Assembly (NCBI RefSeq): GCF_014644495.1 | Contig: NZ_BMKU01000012.1 | Span: 61,112 to 125,111, forward strand | Length of the DNA stretch: 64,000 nt | Direction of reading: 5' to 3' | DNA from: Pseudarthrobacter polychromogenes | GTDB taxonomy: Bacteria > Actinomycetota > Actinomycetes > Actinomycetales > Micrococcaceae | Shown here: in pieces, positions 63,933-64,000 of the stretch | How positions within the stretch are numbered: the stretch's first letter is position 1 | Layout: each line of letters opens with the position of its first letter | Notes under the pieces: model-generated | What the model saw: the letters and a program-made list of their open reading frames with translations, nothing else | Told to the model about the DNA's origin: nothing | Databases searched by the model: none | Program-made: the position numbers and the translations under genes

Positions 63933-64000
63933 CATTGGCACCTGAAGGCCGGAAGCTTTTGCGCGTTGAACAGCGCAATTCTGCTGTTCCGGTGGAGCGT
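63929..64000 (+). CDS. lipA: Lipoyl synthase, N-terminal part
   Basis: The first 24 codons only (MTLAPEGRKLLRVEQRNSAV...); the gene continues beyond the window. The GTG start overlaps the lipB stop (GTGA). The N-terminal sequence is that of actinobacterial radical-SAM lipoyl synthases, which insert two sulfurs into the octanoyl chain. The cluster-binding Cys lie outside the window. Confidence 0.9.
   Translation, partial: MTLAPEGRKLLRVEQRNSAVPVER

Overview
The window is high-GC, densely coded actinobacterial chromosome. It most likely comes from Arthrobacter, Pseudarthrobacter or a close relative in the Micrococcaceae. Support: a mycothione reductase (mycothiol is an actinobacterial thiol), SepH, a fused CydDC, an actinobacterial multi-lipoyl E2, DUF3093/DUF3159/DUF3710/DUF5998/DUF7455 proteins, frequent GTG starts, and a gene order from dxs through an RNA methyltransferase, an APC permease, ceoB, ceoC, DUF3159, an OB-fold protein, DUF3710 and dut to DUF3093. 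I recall this order as colinear with the dxs1 to dut region of Mycobacterium tuberculosis. I see no prophage, transposase, CRISPR array, tRNA or rRNA.

Layout. 1-2565: the end of a thiolase and a FadB-type multifunctional protein (beta-oxidation). 2566-5732: an ECF vitamin/metabolite importer (fused double ATPase, EcfT, S component). 5947-7371: mycothione reductase. 7393-12555: a tightly coupled minus-strand operon dxs - DUF402 - WGR-like protein - aldo/keto reductase - nucleoside hydrolase. 12697-15522: aconitase with a palindrome-rich leader. 15702-20592: RNA methyltransferase, KimA-like permease and the paired TrkA-type K+ regulators CeoB/CeoC. 20589-25254: DUF3159, OB-fold, DUF3710, dUTPase, DUF3093 and the cell-division protein SepH. 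25311-30790: thymidine kinase, a phosphodiesterase-like protein, DUF5998 and a GNAT-acyl-CoA synthetase fusion. 30879-33933: topoisomerase IV subunit A and a DinB-fold protein. 33915-41800: the cytochrome bd locus (cydA, cydB, fused cydDC) divergent from a BlaI repressor and an M56 membrane metalloprotease. 41852-45963: topoisomerase IV subunit B, DUF7455 and the primary sigma factor. 46266-49952: DUF4192, MFS and PAC2 proteins. 50211-55264: leucyl aminopeptidase, lipoamide dehydrogenase and the lipoyl-bearing E2. 55380-63100: small membrane protein, OsmC, Tricorn protease, TIGR01777 epimerase and a membrane Ser/Thr kinase. 63264-64000: lipB and the start of lipA, which make the lipoyl cofactor for the E2 found 8 kb upstream.

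The most striking signal is regulatory. Three copies of the same 17-bp inverted repeat (TTCTAC-N5-GTAGAA) lie between cydA and blaI. One overlaps the predicted cydA -10, one lies just downstream of it, and one overlaps the predicted blaI -35 region. This points to a BlaI/M56 protease switch that controls a respiratory oxidase rather than a beta-lactamase. Other items of interest are an ECF ATPase with one degenerate composite ATP site, an aconitase insertion carrying an ESFPASD motif, a palindrome wrapped around the osmC -10, several probable leaderless starts, and a stable nested hairpin between pepA and lpd.
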